Translations under genes and position numbers: made by a program
Assembly: GCF_900460525.1 (NCBI RefSeq)
Contig: NZ_UHIY01000001.1
Location: 4,030,001-4,094,000, forward strand
Source of the DNA: Yersinia kristensenii
GTDB taxonomy: Bacteria; Pseudomonadota; Gammaproteobacteria; Enterobacterales; Enterobacteriaceae
Direction: 5' to 3'
Length of the DNA: 64,000 nucleotides
The notes under the pieces: model-generated
The model's input: only the letters and a program-made list of their open reading frames with translations
Database searches by the model: none
What the model was told of the DNA's origin: nothing
Shown: positions 18,888 through 30,024 of the stretch, in pieces
Numbering within the stretch: the stretch's first letter is position 1
How the letters are laid out: every line of letters starts with the position of its first letter

Positions 18888-19148
18888 TTACTCATAAGGG
18901 CCATGACGGGCATCGATAGGCAACATAAAGGTATCGACAATCATTGACAGGGGAACGTCGATCACGGTGATGTATTTCCATGCACTATCGCGCATATCCC
19001 ATTGCACACCGGGGTAATATTGATGCCCCTGTCCCTGGCCCGGCACCGTGCGGCTGATAATACTGCCGCAACCCGATAACAACAAAATACCGGCTCCGAG
19101 CATGAAAGTACGGGTTAAGGGAGGCCAGCGGCGGGTCAGTTTAAACAT
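18888..19148 (-). CDS. yceK: YceK-like lipoprotein (DUF1375)
   Basis: 86 residues from the ATG at 19148; an upstream ATG nine codons earlier would place charged residues ahead of the signal. The signal peptide ends in a lipobox LLLSGC, and the mature part has the family words PGVQWDMR and DVPLSMIVDTFMLPID. Likely an outer-membrane lipoprotein of unknown role. E. coli has yceK just downstream of opgH, as here, and in the same direction. Confidence 0.88.
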   Translation of the reverse strand: MFKLTRRWPPLTRTFMLGAGILLLSGCGSIISRTVPGQGQGHQYYPGVQWDMRDSAWKYITVIDVPLSMIVDTFMLPIDARHGPYE

Positions 19149-19194
19149 AGGATTCCATCGACTTTTAGTCTTCACAGAAAGCTTTTATATACAC

Positions 19195-19228
19195 AAAAAA
19201 ACGAGCAATTTATATGCCCGTTTTTTAT
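19195..19228 (-). terminator. terminator after opgGH
   Basis: On the minus strand ACGGGCA and TGCTCGT form a stem with one mismatch, followed by seven T. It sits 13 bases beyond the opgH stop. Confidence 0.6.
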
Positions 19229-19240
19229 TTTACTTTAGCG

Positions 19241-21823
19241 CTATTTCGCGGCGGGTAACGGCTTCATATTATGCGCCAGTGGGCGATAATAGCCGCGCCA
19301 GATTTGGTACTGCTCTGGCTGCTGCCAAACTTGCTGGTGCAAACGTGAAATCATGACCGGATCACTGAGCAGCTCCAAGCGCTGTAATTTGGTCAATTTC
19401 TCCGGCCCGGTTTCCAAAGCCTGTGTCACCCGCTCACGACGATATTGCTCAATAATCGCACGAGTGTGATGGCGTGCCGTTGCCATCGCGCTGACTAACG
19501 CGTTATACGATGGGTTCATCACCGCGTGGAAGAAACCATGACTAAGCGCTCGCTGATGGTTAAGTTTCAGATACTCTTCCGTCGCGACCAGTTCCCGTGG
19601 CGGATTATATTCCTCAGGGATCAGGAATAATTTCGCCCGTTTACTGGCCAGCCCCAAGGTACGCCGGCTGGAGAACACCGACACCACCGGAGACAGGATC
19701 AGCGAGAAAACGATCGGCGATAACCACCATAAGAAACGCAGATCCAACCAAGCCACGCCGCCTGCCCATACCACACCGAGCAGCAGTTGTGGCCCGTGGC
19801 GCACCATAGCTTCACTCCAGGGCGTAGCATCATCATCGCGTTGCGGTGAATTCCACTGTACCGACCAACCGAGGAAAGCACTGACCACAAATACGGTATG
19901 GAATAGCATCCGCACCGGGGCCAGTAACACCGAGAACAGCATTTCCGCCAGCATAGACAACAGCAAACGGAGTGCCCCGCCGTACTCTTTCGCCCCCTTA
20001 GCCCAGATCAGAATGATACTGAGTAACTTAGGCAAGAACAGCAAGACCAAGGTGGTGGAGAACAACCCAATGGCCAACTCCGGCCGCCACTGAGGCCATA
20101 CCGGGAACAGTTGACGCGGTTGCAAGAAGTACTGTGGCTCCATCAGGGTATGCACCGCTTGCAAAGCCGTACACAATACCAGGAACATAAACCATAACGG
20201 GGCCGACAAATAAGACATCACACCGGTAAGGAATACCGCACGATGCACCGGATGCATACCTTTAACCAAAAATAACCTAAAATTCATTAAGTTACCGTGG
20301 CACCAGCGGCGATCACGCTTTAACTCATCAAGTAAGTTCGGTGGCAATTCTTCATAGCTGCCCGGTAAATCATATGCAATCCACACGCCCCATCCGGCAC
20401 GGCGCATCAATGCCGCTTCCACAAAGTCATGGGAGAGGATAGCCCCGGCGAATGAGCCTTCACCCGGCAACGGCGCCAGTGCGCAGTGCTCAATAAACGG
20501 CTTCACCCTGATGATGGCGTTATGGCCCCAATAATGGGATTCGCCCAGTTGCCAATAATGTAACCCCGCAGTGAACAACGGCCCATAAACGCGGGTGGCA
20601 AATTGCTGAATTCGAGCATACAACGTGTCCATACCGGAGGCTTTCGGCGCAGACTGAATGATCCCGGCATTTGGATTGGCTTCCATCAGCCGCACCAAGC
20701 CAGTCAAACAGCCACCGCTCATCACGCTGTCGGCATCCAATATCACCATATAGCTATACTGGCTGCCCCAACGACGGCAAAAGTCATCAATATTGCCACT
20801 TTTGCGTTTCACCCGACGGCGACGGCGGCGATAGAAAATGCGACCATGCCCGTCAACATCACGGCACAATTCCAGCCAGGCTTTTTGCTCCGCCACACAG
20901 ATATCGGGGTCATAACTGTCACTCAGCACATAAATATCAAAGTGTTCAAGTTGCCCGGTGGCAGCTACCGATTCATAGGTGGCCCGCAAGCCCGCAAACA
21001 CCCGCGCCACGTCCTCATTACAAATGGGCATAATCAGCGCTGTCCGGTGTGCTGGATTTAGCGCCTCATCCCCTTTAATGGTGGAGGAAATGCTGTATTT
21101 GTCTTTACCAATCAGTAATTGCAGGAACCCCATTAGCGCAGTCCAGAAACCGGCGGAGACCCAGCAAAACAACACGGCGAACAAAATAAGGATGCCAGTT
21201 TGCAGTAAATAAGGCAGCAATTGCATCACCGAAACCTGCCAGTTCTGCTGCCAAATTTCGAACGGATCGATTAACGCCCAGCCCTGATAAGGCAAAATGG
21301 TCTTCATATAGCTGGTAGCAATGGTGGTTTGCAGCACAATCAGTATCAGCAATATATAGCGGCGTAGAGACCCCACGCTGCGCCATTTTTTCTCGGCGAG
21401 TGCCTGTTCATGTGTTTGGGCGCGTGACACCGGGTGGCGACCCAGTAGCGAATCCCAAAAACGCCCGACCGGATTGGTGCGCCAAGCCTGCGGTGCCATA
21501 CTGGTGCGCTTGATGGGCGGCGTAGCATGAATCACTGTGCGCCCTTCTTCGTCTTGCGCCAGTTGTTTGCCCTCCGCCAGAGCATCCGGCCATGCTGCTT
21601 GCAAACGCGCATTGACCGAAGCCAACGCACTGTCTTGTTCACTGAATTTCATACTGTCAGCAGTGCCAGCAGCCAATTGTTGATGAACCCGAGGTATCGC
21701 ATCAGATGTGCTGGTCAGCAGCACATCCTCGGGTAAAACATCGCGCAACGCCCCTTGCTGCTGCGCAGTCAGGGGCAAGTTGGCAATATAATCCTGTACA
21801 GGAGATTGATTTGACTTATTCAT
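19241..21823 (-). CDS. opgH: glucan biosynthesis glucosyltransferase OpgH
   Basis: 860 residues. About eight membrane helices surround a large cytoplasmic family-2 glycosyltransferase domain (about 240-500) with LSDSYDPD, the DADSVMSGG acidic motif and the (Q/R)xxRW-type [10 protein letters not shown]. It builds the linear beta-1,2-glucan backbone of osmoregulated periplasmic glucans from UDP-glucose and moves it across the inner membrane. The start overlaps the end of opgG by eight bases, so the two are translated together. Length and sequence match E. coli MdoH. Confidence 0.96.
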   Translation of the reverse strand: MNKSNQSPVQDYIANLPLTAQQQGALRDVLPEDVLLTSTSDAIPRVHQQLAAGTADSMKFSEQDSALASVNARLQAAWPDALAEGKQLAQDEEGRTVIHATPPIKRTSMAPQAWRTNPVGRFWDSLLGRHPVSRAQTHEQALAEKKWRSVGSLRRYILLILIVLQTTIATSYMKTILPYQGWALIDPFEIWQQNWQVSVMQLLPYLLQTGILILFAVLFCWVSAGFWTALMGFLQLLIGKDKYSISSTIKGDEALNPAHRTALIMPICNEDVARVFAGLRATYESVAATGQLEHFDIYVLSDSYDPDICVAEQKAWLELCRDVDGHGRIFYRRRRRRVKRKSGNIDDFCRRWGSQYSYMVILDADSVMSGGCLTGLVRLMEANPNAGIIQSAPKASGMDTLYARIQQFATRVYGPLFTAGLHYWQLGESHYWGHNAIIRVKPFIEHCALAPLPGEGSFAGAILSHDFVEAALMRRAGWGVWIAYDLPGSYEELPPNLLDELKRDRRWCHGNLMNFRLFLVKGMHPVHRAVFLTGVMSYLSAPLWFMFLVLCTALQAVHTLMEPQYFLQPRQLFPVWPQWRPELAIGLFSTTLVLLFLPKLLSIILIWAKGAKEYGGALRLLLSMLAEMLFSVLLAPVRMLFHTVFVVSAFLGWSVQWNSPQRDDDATPWSEAMVRHGPQLLLGVVWAGGVAWLDLRFLWWLSPIVFSLILSPVVSVFSSRRTLGLASKRAKLFLIPEEYNPPRELVATEEYLKLNHQRALSHGFFHAVMNPSYNALVSAMATARHHTRAIIEQYRRERVTQALETGPEKLTKLQRLELLSDPVMISRLHQQVWQQPEQYQIWRGYYRPLAHNMKPLPAAK

Positions 21824-23402
21824 CGGCAGGTAGCTGATAGCTCCAGGTTTCCGTCAGGGTTTTGTCACCATTAACCAGCGCAGCGCGCATTTCTATTGGT
21901 TTCTTGGCATCCTTAACTTTTAGCCGCAGTGTCAAACGCCAGCCTTTAGTCACTGGATTGTAACGGACACTGTTTTCGATCAATTCACCGTTTTCATCAA
22001 TACTGACTTGCGAAGCCAGTGGCGCATTTTCATCCTGCGATTTCAGGGCTGGCCCGATAAAATCAACCAGGAAAGCGACACTACCGTCTGGCTCACGGAT
22101 CAGATTCGACTGTTTCACATCCCCAGTTGAGCGCAGAGTTTGCTTCACATAACCCACATCCGGTGAATGTAATTTGTCTTCATCACGGGTGAAATGCAGG
22201 CGGTAATTTAGATCGAGCGAAGTCTTGGCATCCGGTAAAACATCCGGCGTCCAGAAAGCCACGATGTTATCGTTAGTTTCATCCGCGGTTGGGATTTCCA
22301 CCAGCTCCACTTTACCTTTGCCCCAATCACCACGGGGTTCAACCCAAGCACTCGGGCGTAAATCGTAGCGATCGTCTAAATCCTCATACTGCGAGAATTC
22401 ACGGCCGCGTTGCAGCAAACCAAATCCTTTCGGATTTTCAATAGTATAAGTGCTGACTGACAAGTGCTTTGGATTATTCAGCGGTCGCCAGATCCATTCA
22501 CCATTACCGGCATGAATAGAAAGACCATTGGAATCATGCAAGGCCGGACGATAGTTCAACACCGCAGATGGCTGGCTTGGGCCAAACAAGAACATACTGG
22601 TTAATGGCGCAATGCCCAGTTTCTCAACTTTATCGCGCAGGAAAACCTTAGCTTGCACATCAATGGTGGTATCGCGGCCCGGATAAATAACAAATTTATA
22701 GGCACCGGTTGCACGCGGTGAATCCAACAATGCATAGATAACTAAATGTTTATCATTAGGTTTTGGTCGCTCAATCCAGAACTCCCGAAAACGCGGGAAC
22801 TCCTCGCCAGAAGCCAATGCGGTATCTATTGCCAACCCGCGCGCAGAAATGCCGTAAACCTGGCCTTTACCAATGACGCGGAAATAGCTGGCACCGAGCA
22901 TACTGACGATTTCGTCTTTTTTATCCGCTTTATTGATAGGATAAAGCACTTTAAAACCGGCAAAACCCAAATTCTTCACTGATGCAGGGTCATGCTTGAC
23001 CGAGCCAAAGTTAAAGTAGTCCGGACTATAATTGATGGGTTTCACACTGGTGGCAGTGACTTCATTAATTTGCACCGGAGTGTCGAAATACATACCTTGA
23101 TGATAAAACTCTAACTTAAATGGCGTATCCAGTTTGTTCCAATACGATTTATCATGGTTAAACTGAATTTGCTGGTAGTCGGCAAACTTCATTTCACGAA
23201 ATTGCGATGGCAGATTACTTTTCGGCGCTTCGAAACTTTTACCCGCCAGAGCCTGTGCTTGCTTAGCCACATCATCTAACGAGAAAGCCATGGCCTGAGC
23301 AGTGAATAATGACAGCAAGAGAGCCACCCCCAGCCATCTGACGCTGTGCGCGCGTGACCCTTTTGACATTCTATTGACGTTCGACAAAATATTAACTCCC
23401 AC
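21816..23402 (-). CDS. opgG: glucan biosynthesis periplasmic protein OpgG
   Basis: 528 residues from a GTG at 23402 that has a strong GGGGGA site ahead; an internal ATG at 23369 would give 517, nearer the 511 of E. coli. The signal peptide ends at AQAMA before [16 protein letters not shown]. The rest matches MdoG throughout (for example [40 protein letters not shown]). It acts in the periplasm on the glucan backbone, making the beta-1,6 branches. First gene of the opgGH operon, divergent from opgC; 305 bases between them hold both promoters, and I see no other gene there. Confidence 0.95.
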   Translation of the reverse strand: MGVNILSNVNRMSKGSRAHSVRWLGVALLLSLFTAQAMAFSLDDVAKQAQALAGKSFEAPKSNLPSQFREMKFADYQQIQFNHDKSYWNKLDTPFKLEFYHQGMYFDTPVQINEVTATSVKPINYSPDYFNFGSVKHDPASVKNLGFAGFKVLYPINKADKKDEIVSMLGASYFRVIGKGQVYGISARGLAIDTALASGEEFPRFREFWIERPKPNDKHLVIYALLDSPRATGAYKFVIYPGRDTTIDVQAKVFLRDKVEKLGIAPLTSMFLFGPSQPSAVLNYRPALHDSNGLSIHAGNGEWIWRPLNNPKHLSVSTYTIENPKGFGLLQRGREFSQYEDLDDRYDLRPSAWVEPRGDWGKGKVELVEIPTADETNDNIVAFWTPDVLPDAKTSLDLNYRLHFTRDEDKLHSPDVGYVKQTLRSTGDVKQSNLIREPDGSVAFLVDFIGPALKSQDENAPLASQVSIDENGELIENSVRYNPVTKGWRLTLRLKVKDAKKPIEMRAALVNGDKTLTETWSYQLPADE

Positions 23403-23707
23403 ATCTCCCCCTAAATCATAACAGCCAAATTATTGACGGTTTATCCAGCAGGTGCCGTTGATAAGCCCCGATTAATGTTGTATCCGGACTTACACCGCCA
23501 GCCGAGTGTTTAAACCAGTGGCTAAGCCACCAGCCTAGCAAGCTAGACTAAAATACGCTATGGAAAACTATTAACCCTTATAGTAGTGTTTCTTGTCGTA
23601 CTGATCCATTGATAACGCATATAGTTACCAATGAGTAATTACTATAAAAATATTCTGGGAAAAATCAGATACGTTATTCTAACTCCGATAACAAACAGCG
23701 AATAAGT

Positions 23708-24847
23708 ATGAAAAAAAACACTAGCCAACGGGAGTACTTTTTAGACGCCATCCGCGCCTATTTGATGTTACTCGGCATTCCTTTTCATCTTTCACTTATA
23801 TACTCCAGTCATCATTGGGCGGTGAATAGTAGCCATCCATCATTGGTATTTACCCTATTGAATGATTTTATCCATGCCTTCCGCATGCAAGTATTCTTTG
23901 TTATTTCCGGTTATTTTTCGTTCATGTTATATCAGCGTTATGAGCGGCAGCGCTGGCTGCAAGTCCGGCTGGAACGTGTTGTTATTCCTTTAATTACTGC
24001 TATTCCGCTTATTACAATACCCCAGTTTTTCTTGCTTAAGAATTACACCAATAAATTACAAGATTGGCATTCATTTACAATTTATCAAAAAATAAATATT
24101 GCTATTTGGGAAGTTGTTTCTCACTTATGGTTTTTGTTAACACTTGCCTTACTGACCACACTTTGTTTTTATCTGTTCCAGAAAATGAAGAATAAACAAC
24201 ACGCAATTCCTGCCTTGATAAAGGAAATGAATAACATAGGAAAAATCTCACTATCATTATTTTTATTCGTGTTCATTTATTCAGTCATTCGCAGAATAAT
24301 ATTTATCCTAAACCCTGAAATACTCTTTAATAGCGTCTTCAATTTCGTTGTGATGGAAACCGTGTTTTATCTGCCTTTCTTTCTTCTGGGCGCTTACAGC
24401 TTTATCTATCCCCCACTCAAACAGGTTTTTCTCACCTTTTCGCCTGGTGCACTAGCCGCCTCATTCCTGTTGTTTGGTGCTTACTACTTAAACCAACACT
24501 TTAATACTGCTGAGTTTTTTGCCTTTGAGCTGGATCTTATCATTAAAGCATTAATGGGCGTGACGATGACCAACGTGGTCTACTCGTTGGGGCACCAGCT
24601 GCTCAATTATCCTTCTGCGCGCATCACGTACCTGGTTAATGCCTCTCTTTTCATTTATCTGGTGCATCATCCATTGACCTTGATTTATGGTGCATTTGTC
24701 ACCCCAAAAATTGACAACAATGGTTTGGGCTTCTTACTCGGAATGCTCTTTGTGTGTTTGATTTCATTTATGTTATATGAGGCCCATCGCCGTATTCCTT
24801 TGCTAAAATTCTTGTTTTCGGGCAAGGCGCAGCAGCAAACGACGTAA
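23708..24847 (+). CDS. opgC: glucans biosynthesis protein OpgC (succinyltransferase)
   Basis: 379 residues, about ten membrane helices, with the acyltransferase-3 family opening REYFLDAIRAYLMLLGIPFHLSL and a conserved His in that segment. It adds succinyl groups to the periplasmic glucans made by OpgGH. Divergent from opgG as in E. coli. No good purine-rich ribosome site is visible; AATAAGT precedes the ATG. The 3' neighbour is an ERIC element. Confidence 0.93.
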   Translation: MKKNTSQREYFLDAIRAYLMLLGIPFHLSLIYSSHHWAVNSSHPSLVFTLLNDFIHAFRMQVFFVISGYFSFMLYQRYERQRWLQVRLERVVIPLITAIPLITIPQFFLLKNYTNKLQDWHSFTIYQKINIAIWEVVSHLWFLLTLALLTTLCFYLFQKMKNKQHAIPALIKEMNNIGKISLSLFLFVFIYSVIRRIIFILNPEILFNSVFNFVVMETVFYLPFFLLGAYSFIYPPLKQVFLTFSPGALAASFLLFGAYYLNQHFNTAEFFAFELDLIIKALMGVTMTNVVYSLGHQLLNYPSARITYLVNASLFIYLVHHPLTLIYGAFVTPKIDNNGLGFLLGMLFVCLISFMLYEAHRRIPLLKFLFSGKAQQQTT

Positions 24848-25001
24848 TCAGAGTATTAGGCAAAGGAATAAAGTTATTGCTAAGTGATCTACCTAACTGC
24901 ATACCGTTTTGGTCATAAAACCGCTACACTGTGAGACCATCATGTAGATGCGGGATGGCAAATGCCTCACTGTGCGCTCTGTTTTCAGAGCAATTATCCT
25001 G

Positions 25002-25127
25002 TTATACCCTACACAATTCGAGTTGCAGGAAGGCGGCTACTGAGTAAATCCCCTGGAGCTTACATAAGTAAGTGACTGGGGTGAACGAAGGCAGCCACGC
25101 ACATGCAGCTTAAAGTATGACGGGTAT
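25002..25127. repeat. ERIC element 2
   Basis: About 126 bases from TTATACCC to GACGGGTAT with the ERIC words CTGGAGCTTACATAAGTAAG and TGACTGGGGTGAACG. It lies in the 333-base gap after opgC and ends 53 bases before the small gene at 25181. Confidence 0.93.
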
Positions 25128-25180
25128 GTTCCTTATCAGGATTTGTTTCACTTGCAGTGACAACAAAAAGAGGAATTGTG

Positions 25181-25426
25181 ATGAGTAAGCAAGAATCTAT
25201 TGAGAATAATCCCACATCTGATACTACGTCAGTCACCGAGTTCAGCACCTTGTTTGCCTTGATAAGCCGCCTTAGCGGTGCTTTGGATAGCGCGATCACC
25301 GGTAAAGACCGCAGCGTATTGGTCAATGAACTGTCACAACTTTCTGTCAATAATCTCCCTGAGCAGGAAAAATCAGTGACGATTGAAGCACTAAAAAGAT
25401 CGTTAGCAACACTAAAACGCGATTAA
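25181..25426 (+). CDS. hypothetical small protein, 81 residues
   Basis: ATG at 25181 preceded by AGAGGAA at a good distance; an earlier in-frame start eight codons upstream has no such site. Hydrophilic and acidic at the N-terminus (MSKQESIENNPTSDTTSVTE), then amphipathic helix-like segments (FSTLFALISRLSGALDSAIT, LVNELSQLSVNNLPEQEKSV). No signal, membrane helix or cysteine. I do not recognise a family. Likely a small helical cytoplasmic protein; it sits alone behind an ERIC element. Confidence 0.65.
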   Translation: MSKQESIENNPTSDTTSVTEFSTLFALISRLSGALDSAITGKDRSVLVNELSQLSVNNLPEQEKSVTIEALKRSLATLKRD

Positions 25427-25635
25427 TTTCATTCTCCAACGCTCACCCTTGATTCCCCACTGGGCGATTAAAGGTGAGCGATCTGGCTATACCTCACCAT
25501 CACTTCCTATATGCAGCGACTATACCTCTATTTAACATATTGAATTAGGTCATATCTTCCCATCGATTCCTTTAAATCTGTGTATAATAATCCTGCCCAC
25601 CCGCCATTTATTTTCATATCAGGAGATCTCCCACA

Positions 25636-27363
25636 TTGGACGCCATCACTATTAACAGCCTTTTTTTGATTGGCGCAGTGCTGGTGGGAGCCAGTATTTT
25701 ACTGAGTTCACTCTCTTCCCGCCTGGGTATCCCCATTTTGGTCATCTTTCTGGCTATTGGTATGTTGGCGGGCACCGACGGCATCGGCGGGATTGCTTTC
25801 GATAATTATCCTGCCGCCTATTTGGTGAGCAACCTGGCGTTGGCCGTCATTCTATTAGATGGCGGTATGCGCACCCGGGCATCATCATTCCGCGTCGCAT
25901 TGTGGCCAGCCCTTTCATTGGCGACGGTCGGGGTATTGATTACTGCGGGCCTGACGGGTATGGCCGCTGCTTGGCTATTTGATTTAGATATCATTCAAGG
26001 CTTATTAATTGGGGCGATTATAGGGTCAACCGATGCGGCGGCGGTCTTCTCACTGTTAGGCGGGAAAGGCCTCAACGAACGTGTTAGCGCCACCCTTGAG
26101 ATAGAATCGGGCAGTAACGACCCCATGGCCGTCTTTTTGACCATTACTCTGATTTCCATGATTTCAGCCGGTGAAACCAGCCTAAGCTGGATGTTTTTAG
26201 TTCACTTAATCCAACAATTTGGTTTAGGTATTTTCATCGGGCTGGGTGGCGGCGGTTTACTCTTGTTGCTCATCAACCGGATAGAATTACCCAGTGGTTT
26301 ATATCCATTACTGGCGGTGTGCGGCGGAATTCTAGTCTTTTCACTCGCCACCGCGCTGAATGGCAGTGGTATTTTGGCGGTCTATCTCTGTGGCTTGCTA
26401 CTGGGCAATCGTCCCATCCGCAACCGTTCGGGAATTTTACAAACCTTTGATGGGCTGGCATGGCTCAGCCAAATTGGCATGTTCCTGGTCTTAGGGTTAC
26501 TGCTTAACCCCAGTGAGTTGTTGCCGATAGCTATTCCGGCATTAATTCTTTCATTGTGGATGATTTTGTTCGCCCGACCGCTATCAGTATTCATCGGCCT
26601 ACTGCCCTTCCCCAGTTTTAATCTGCGCGAGCGCATCTTTATTTCGTGGGTTGGTTTACGCGGTGCCGTCCCGGTCATTCTGGCCGTATTCCCGATGATG
26701 GCGGGTATACCCAATGCGAATTTATTCTTTAATGTCGCCTTTTTCGTGGTGCTGGTTTCATTGCTGCTGCAAGGTACGAGTTTGTCATTCGCGGCGCGTA
26801 AAACAAAATTGGTGGTGCCTCCTGCTCTCGCGCCAGTGGCACGGATTGGTTTAGACATTGATAAAAATAACCAGTGGGAGCAATTCATTTACCAGCTCAG
26901 CTGTGATAAATGGTGTATCGGAGCTACCCTGCGTGATTTAAAAATGCCAGAGGGAACGCGCATTGCCGCACTGTTCCGCGGCAAGGATCTCTTACATCCC
27001 ACCGGCAGCACCCGCCTGAAAGAGGGCGATATTTTGTGTGTTATTGGTCAAGAGCATGATTTACCCGCACTTGGGAAACTGTTTAGTCAGTCCCCCAGCA
27101 TCCAGTTGGATGAGCGTTTCTTCGGCGATTTCATTCTTGATGCTGATGCGAAACTTCATGATATTTCTCAGATTTATGGTCTCAATCTGGAGCCGGGTGT
27201 TGATAAGCAACAAACACTGGGCCAATTCGTGCTCTATCTCTTTGGTGGTGAACCGGTTATTGGTGATCAGATTGAATGGGATGGTCTGACGTGGACCATT
27301 GCCGAAATGGAATCTGACCGAGTGAGCCGGGTCGGGGTTAAGATAGTCACCGATAAAGCCTGA
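25636..27363 (+). CDS. nhaP2: potassium/proton antiporter NhaP2 (CvrA)
   Basis: 575 residues from a TTG start at 25636 with AGGAGAT ahead; no ATG gives a better family start. About twelve membrane helices cover residues 5-390, with the CPA1 features [33 protein letters not shown] and [19 protein letters not shown] (acidic pair in the transport core). A TrkA-C-like regulatory domain follows at about 405-490 and a further C-terminal domain to 575. Exchanges cytoplasmic potassium for protons, helping with volume and potassium control. Transcribed alone. Confidence 0.93.
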   Translation: MDAITINSLFLIGAVLVGASILLSSLSSRLGIPILVIFLAIGMLAGTDGIGGIAFDNYPAAYLVSNLALAVILLDGGMRTRASSFRVALWPALSLATVGVLITAGLTGMAAAWLFDLDIIQGLLIGAIIGSTDAAAVFSLLGGKGLNERVSATLEIESGSNDPMAVFLTITLISMISAGETSLSWMFLVHLIQQFGLGIFIGLGGGGLLLLLINRIELPSGLYPLLAVCGGILVFSLATALNGSGILAVYLCGLLLGNRPIRNRSGILQTFDGLAWLSQIGMFLVLGLLLNPSELLPIAIPALILSLWMILFARPLSVFIGLLPFPSFNLRERIFISWVGLRGAVPVILAVFPMMAGIPNANLFFNVAFFVVLVSLLLQGTSLSFAARKTKLVVPPALAPVARIGLDIDKNNQWEQFIYQLSCDKWCIGATLRDLKMPEGTRIAALFRGKDLLHPTGSTRLKEGDILCVIGQEHDLPALGKLFSQSPSIQLDERFFGDFILDADAKLHDISQIYGLNLEPGVDKQQTLGQFVLYLFGGEPVIGDQIEWDGLTWTIAEMESDRVSRVGVKIVTDKA

Positions 27364-27405
27364 TTGTCTCGGAGTGTTGTCACTCGCGGTAATATCCTTG
27401 CGGTC

Positions 27406-27438
27406 GTGCTAACCGGGCTTTATTGATCCGGTTAGCAC
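27406..27438. terminator. hairpin between convergent nhaP2 and the EamA transporter gene
   Basis: Perfect eleven-base inverted repeat GTGCTAACCGG/CCGGTTAGCAC with an eleven-base loop. No T run follows on either strand, so it may act as a bidirectional pause or RNA-stability hairpin rather than a standard terminator. Confidence 0.55.
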
Positions 27439-27458
27439 ACAAATATGCCCCAGCGCAG

Positions 27459-28391
27459 TTAGGTTCTAACCGATTTAATTTTATTAACCAAAACAATCCC
27501 CACACAGACCAATACCAGGGCGATGGCATTCTTCCATTCCAAAATACTTTCGTTCAGGAAAATGGCGGACAAAACCGCGCCAGAAACGGGGATAAGGAAA
27601 TTGAATGGCGCCACCATGCCGACTCGATTATATTTCAGCAATAAGCTCCACAACGCAAAGGCGGCCGACGACAATAGCACCAAATAACCCAGCAACAATA
27701 ATGCCTGCCAACCGAAATCACTTAAATAGCCTCCAAACAGATAACCGCCCAGCGTTAATACTAACCCGCCGATCGCCAACTGATACCCCGTCATCACGGT
27801 GGTGTCCATGGTTTGTGAGATCCGTTTACCATAAATACTGGCAGCAGACAGAATAAACGCCGCTAACACCACACACCCCTCCCCCATCAAGGAGAAATTA
27901 AAGTCCATTAAATCGGAACCAAAATTCACCACCATGACACCAGCAAAACCCAAAGCGCATCCAATGATTTTATTGAATGTCAGGCGGTCATTTTTATAAA
28001 TATAATGCGCTAACAGCACACTGAAAAAGGTGCCTGTCGCGTTCATGATAGAGCCTTTGACACCCGTGGTGTAAGCCAGACCAATATAGAAAAACACATA
28101 CTGTAATGTTGTCTGTGTTAGCCCCAATAGCGCAATTTGCTTATATTGGCTCTTTTTGAGACGGCCAATTGCCTTACCGCTGGCAACAGCAAACAACAGC
28201 AACACTATTCCCGCCAATAAAAAACGATACCCCGCAAACACCATCTTGCTCGGAATATCATCCGGTGCAATATGAAACAGCGCATAGCCATTCTTTATCG
28301 CCGGATAGGCACTGCCCCAAAGAAGACAACAAAATGTCGCGACAAGAAAAACAAATTTTTTATGGGTAAAAAGCGGAGGACTCCGGTCCAC
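27459..28391 (-). CDS. EamA (DMT) family transporter
   Basis: 310 residues from a GTG at 28391, with ten membrane helices in two EamA repeats. The first begins LLWGSAYPAIKNG, and the second carries EGCVVLAAFILSAASIYGKRIS and ends with FLNESILEWKNAIALVLVCVGIVLVN. The family exports metabolites or drugs; the substrate here is unknown. Transcribed alone, with 563 bases of gene-poor DNA upstream. Confidence 0.87.
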   Translation of the reverse strand: MDRSPPLFTHKKFVFLVATFCCLLWGSAYPAIKNGYALFHIAPDDIPSKMVFAGYRFLLAGIVLLLFAVASGKAIGRLKKSQYKQIALLGLTQTTLQYVFFYIGLAYTTGVKGSIMNATGTFFSVLLAHYIYKNDRLTFNKIIGCALGFAGVMVVNFGSDLMDFNFSLMGEGCVVLAAFILSAASIYGKRISQTMDTTVMTGYQLAIGGLVLTLGGYLFGGYLSDFGWQALLLLGYLVLLSSAAFALWSLLLKYNRVGMVAPFNFLIPVSGAVLSAIFLNESILEWKNAIALVLVCVGIVLVNKIKSVRT

Positions 28392-28843
28392 GTCAACATC
28401 CTTTCAAGCAAGAAATGAAACATTGTTTCGTTATAACCATTTCTGGTATAAAAATCCTGTCTAATGTCACTTTTCCCCTAAAAAGATGACGATAATGCTA
28501 TTGCCCCACACCTATAGCGCATCTTGATACCAAAACCCTCAAACTCTTTATATTAAAACCCTCAAAACGCTTTGCGTTTGATCTTTTTACTGATCCCAGA
28601 CCCCAAAATCACTTTGCGGTGTGACAGCCCTACTCGGATGATTTTATCGTCACAATCCACGATTTATCTTGTTGCCTGTTGTGCATATAAGGCACCGCAC
28701 ACTTTCAAGTATATTAATGCCGCTAAGTGTGTAAAAAAATATTCTTCAAAAACATATAAACATTAAACATATTAATGTAATTTTGATAAACTTGACTTAA
28801 GTCATTTGAGTAACCTAAATTAATCGTATGATAAGTAACCGGT

Positions 28844-28911
28844 TATAATGTTTCCCTGGTGTTGGCCGAATTGGCATCCCTTACCAAATGAGATTGGTAA
28901 GGGTTTTTTTT
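28844..28911 (+). ncRNA. candidate small RNA with its own promoter and terminator
   Basis: A perfect -10 box TATAAT at 28844-28849 is followed, with no reading frame, by a perfect ten-base stem CCCTTACCAA/TTGGTAAGGG (28878-28903) and eight T. The transcript would start near 28856 and be about 55 bases. The -35 region is weak (TTAATC). No gene on the plus strand lies upstream, so the terminator has no other owner. I do not recognise the sequence as a known Rfam family. Confidence 0.5.
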
Positions 28912-28954
28912 GCCTATCATTTGAGCTAAACCCGCGTTTTATCGGATGACGACT

Positions 28955-29614
28955 TTACTGCAGTGCCCGAGCTAAGGTAATGGCTCGGATAATCACCGCA
29001 CGATCGACGTCGGGATGGGGGCTTTCGAGTAACTGCTGCCAGATGACAATAGCTTGCGCATACTGTGCATGAATAAAGTGATCATTGGCTTGCAGCATCA
29101 GCGCGGTATATTGCAGCGGGTCTTTTGCCAGGGCTTGCTGTAGCCAATAGGCCACATCCTCCGTCATTTTTTGCCCTGACTGATAATAAAACAGAGTCGC
29201 TCGGGCAGCATCTATAGAAGCACTCGCTCCCTGCAAACGTTCGGTCTGCTGCAATGCCACCAGCGCGTCCTCAAACTCGTTCTGATACAAATAGTATTGA
29301 GCCAAACTAAACCAGAGTTCACTGTTATCAGGTGACTGCCGGATGCGCTGCTGTAATAGAAATAATGTGGGGTCGCTGCTTTGTTTATCCAACATATTAT
29401 TCAATCGCGTCGCTTCTTGCTGGCGTAAAACTTCCTGCTGTACCGCAGTATAGTGGCCCAATTGCTGATACCCCAACAGAATAAGAGTCGGGAGCAACAA
29501 GCTCAATCCCAACGGCCAGTGCCAACTCAAACGGCCATATTGTCTCAGCCAAGGCCACCATATGCCGCTTAAAATCATGAGTAATAATATCGCCATCCCG
29601 ACTGCCAATATCAT
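28955..29614 (-). CDS. nrfG: haem lyase assembly subunit NrfG (TPR protein)
   Basis: 219 residues from the ATG at 29614, which overlaps the nrfF stop as ATGA. Two N-terminal membrane helices (MILAVGMAILLLMILSGIWW and about 37-55) precede a periplasmic domain with three or so TPR units (SELWFSLAQYYLYQNEFEDA, LQYTALMLQANDHFIHAQYAQ). With NrfE and NrfF it forms the dedicated lyase that attaches haem to the unusual CxxCK site of NrfA; NrfG presents the NrfA C-terminus. Last gene of the operon. Confidence 0.88.
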   Translation of the reverse strand: MILAVGMAILLLMILSGIWWPWLRQYGRLSWHWPLGLSLLLPTLILLGYQQLGHYTAVQQEVLRQQEATRLNNMLDKQSSDPTLFLLQQRIRQSPDNSELWFSLAQYYLYQNEFEDALVALQQTERLQGASASIDAARATLFYYQSGQKMTEDVAYWLQQALAKDPLQYTALMLQANDHFIHAQYAQAIVIWQQLLESPHPDVDRAVIIRAITLARALQ

Positions 29615-30024
29615 CAGCGCTCCCCTCTCGAACCTGAGGCCGCTCGGTTTCGAACGCGAAGCATTAATCCGCCTAACACACAAACCAACAGCACTCCCGG
29701 CCCAAACCACAGTATCAATGTTGCACCGCGCACTGGCGGACGATAAAGCACGAAATCACCATAGCGCTGTGTCATTAGGGCCATAATTTCCTGAGAACTG
29801 TGGCCCTCCTCTACCAGCCGGTAGACTTCCAGGCGCAAGTCTTGCGCGATGGGTGATGTCGACTCCAATAAGTTTTGATTCTGACATTGCGGGCAACGTA
29901 ACTCTTTTGCCAGTGCCAGCGCCTGTTGTTGATTTTGCTGCGAACTAAAGTGGGTGGTATCCACCAAATCGGCCAATGCCCACGGCGAAAAAACCAGTGA
30001 TAACAATAGCAAGAGAGCTTTCAC
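29614..30024 (-). CDS. nrfF: haem lyase subunit NrfF (CcmH-like)
   Basis: 136 residues: signal peptide (MKALLLLLSLVFSPWALA), then a CcmH-type periplasmic domain with the redox motif LRCPQCQNQNLLES and the family segment RYGDFVLYRPP, then one C-terminal membrane helix (about 104-124). It reduces or presents the apocytochrome cysteines for haem attachment by NrfE. Overlaps its upstream neighbour by four bases and nrfG by three. Confidence 0.9.
   Translation of the reverse strand: MKALLLLLSLVFSPWALADLVDTTHFSSQQNQQQALALAKELRCPQCQNQNLLESTSPIAQDLRLEVYRLVEEGHSSQEIMALMTQRYGDFVLYRPPVRGATLILWFGPGVLLVCVLGGLMLRVRNRAASGSRGER

Noticed and set aside
25060..25350. 96-residue minus-strand frame over ERIC 2
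   Set aside because: Overlaps the repeat and the better-supported 81-residue gene with a ribosome site.
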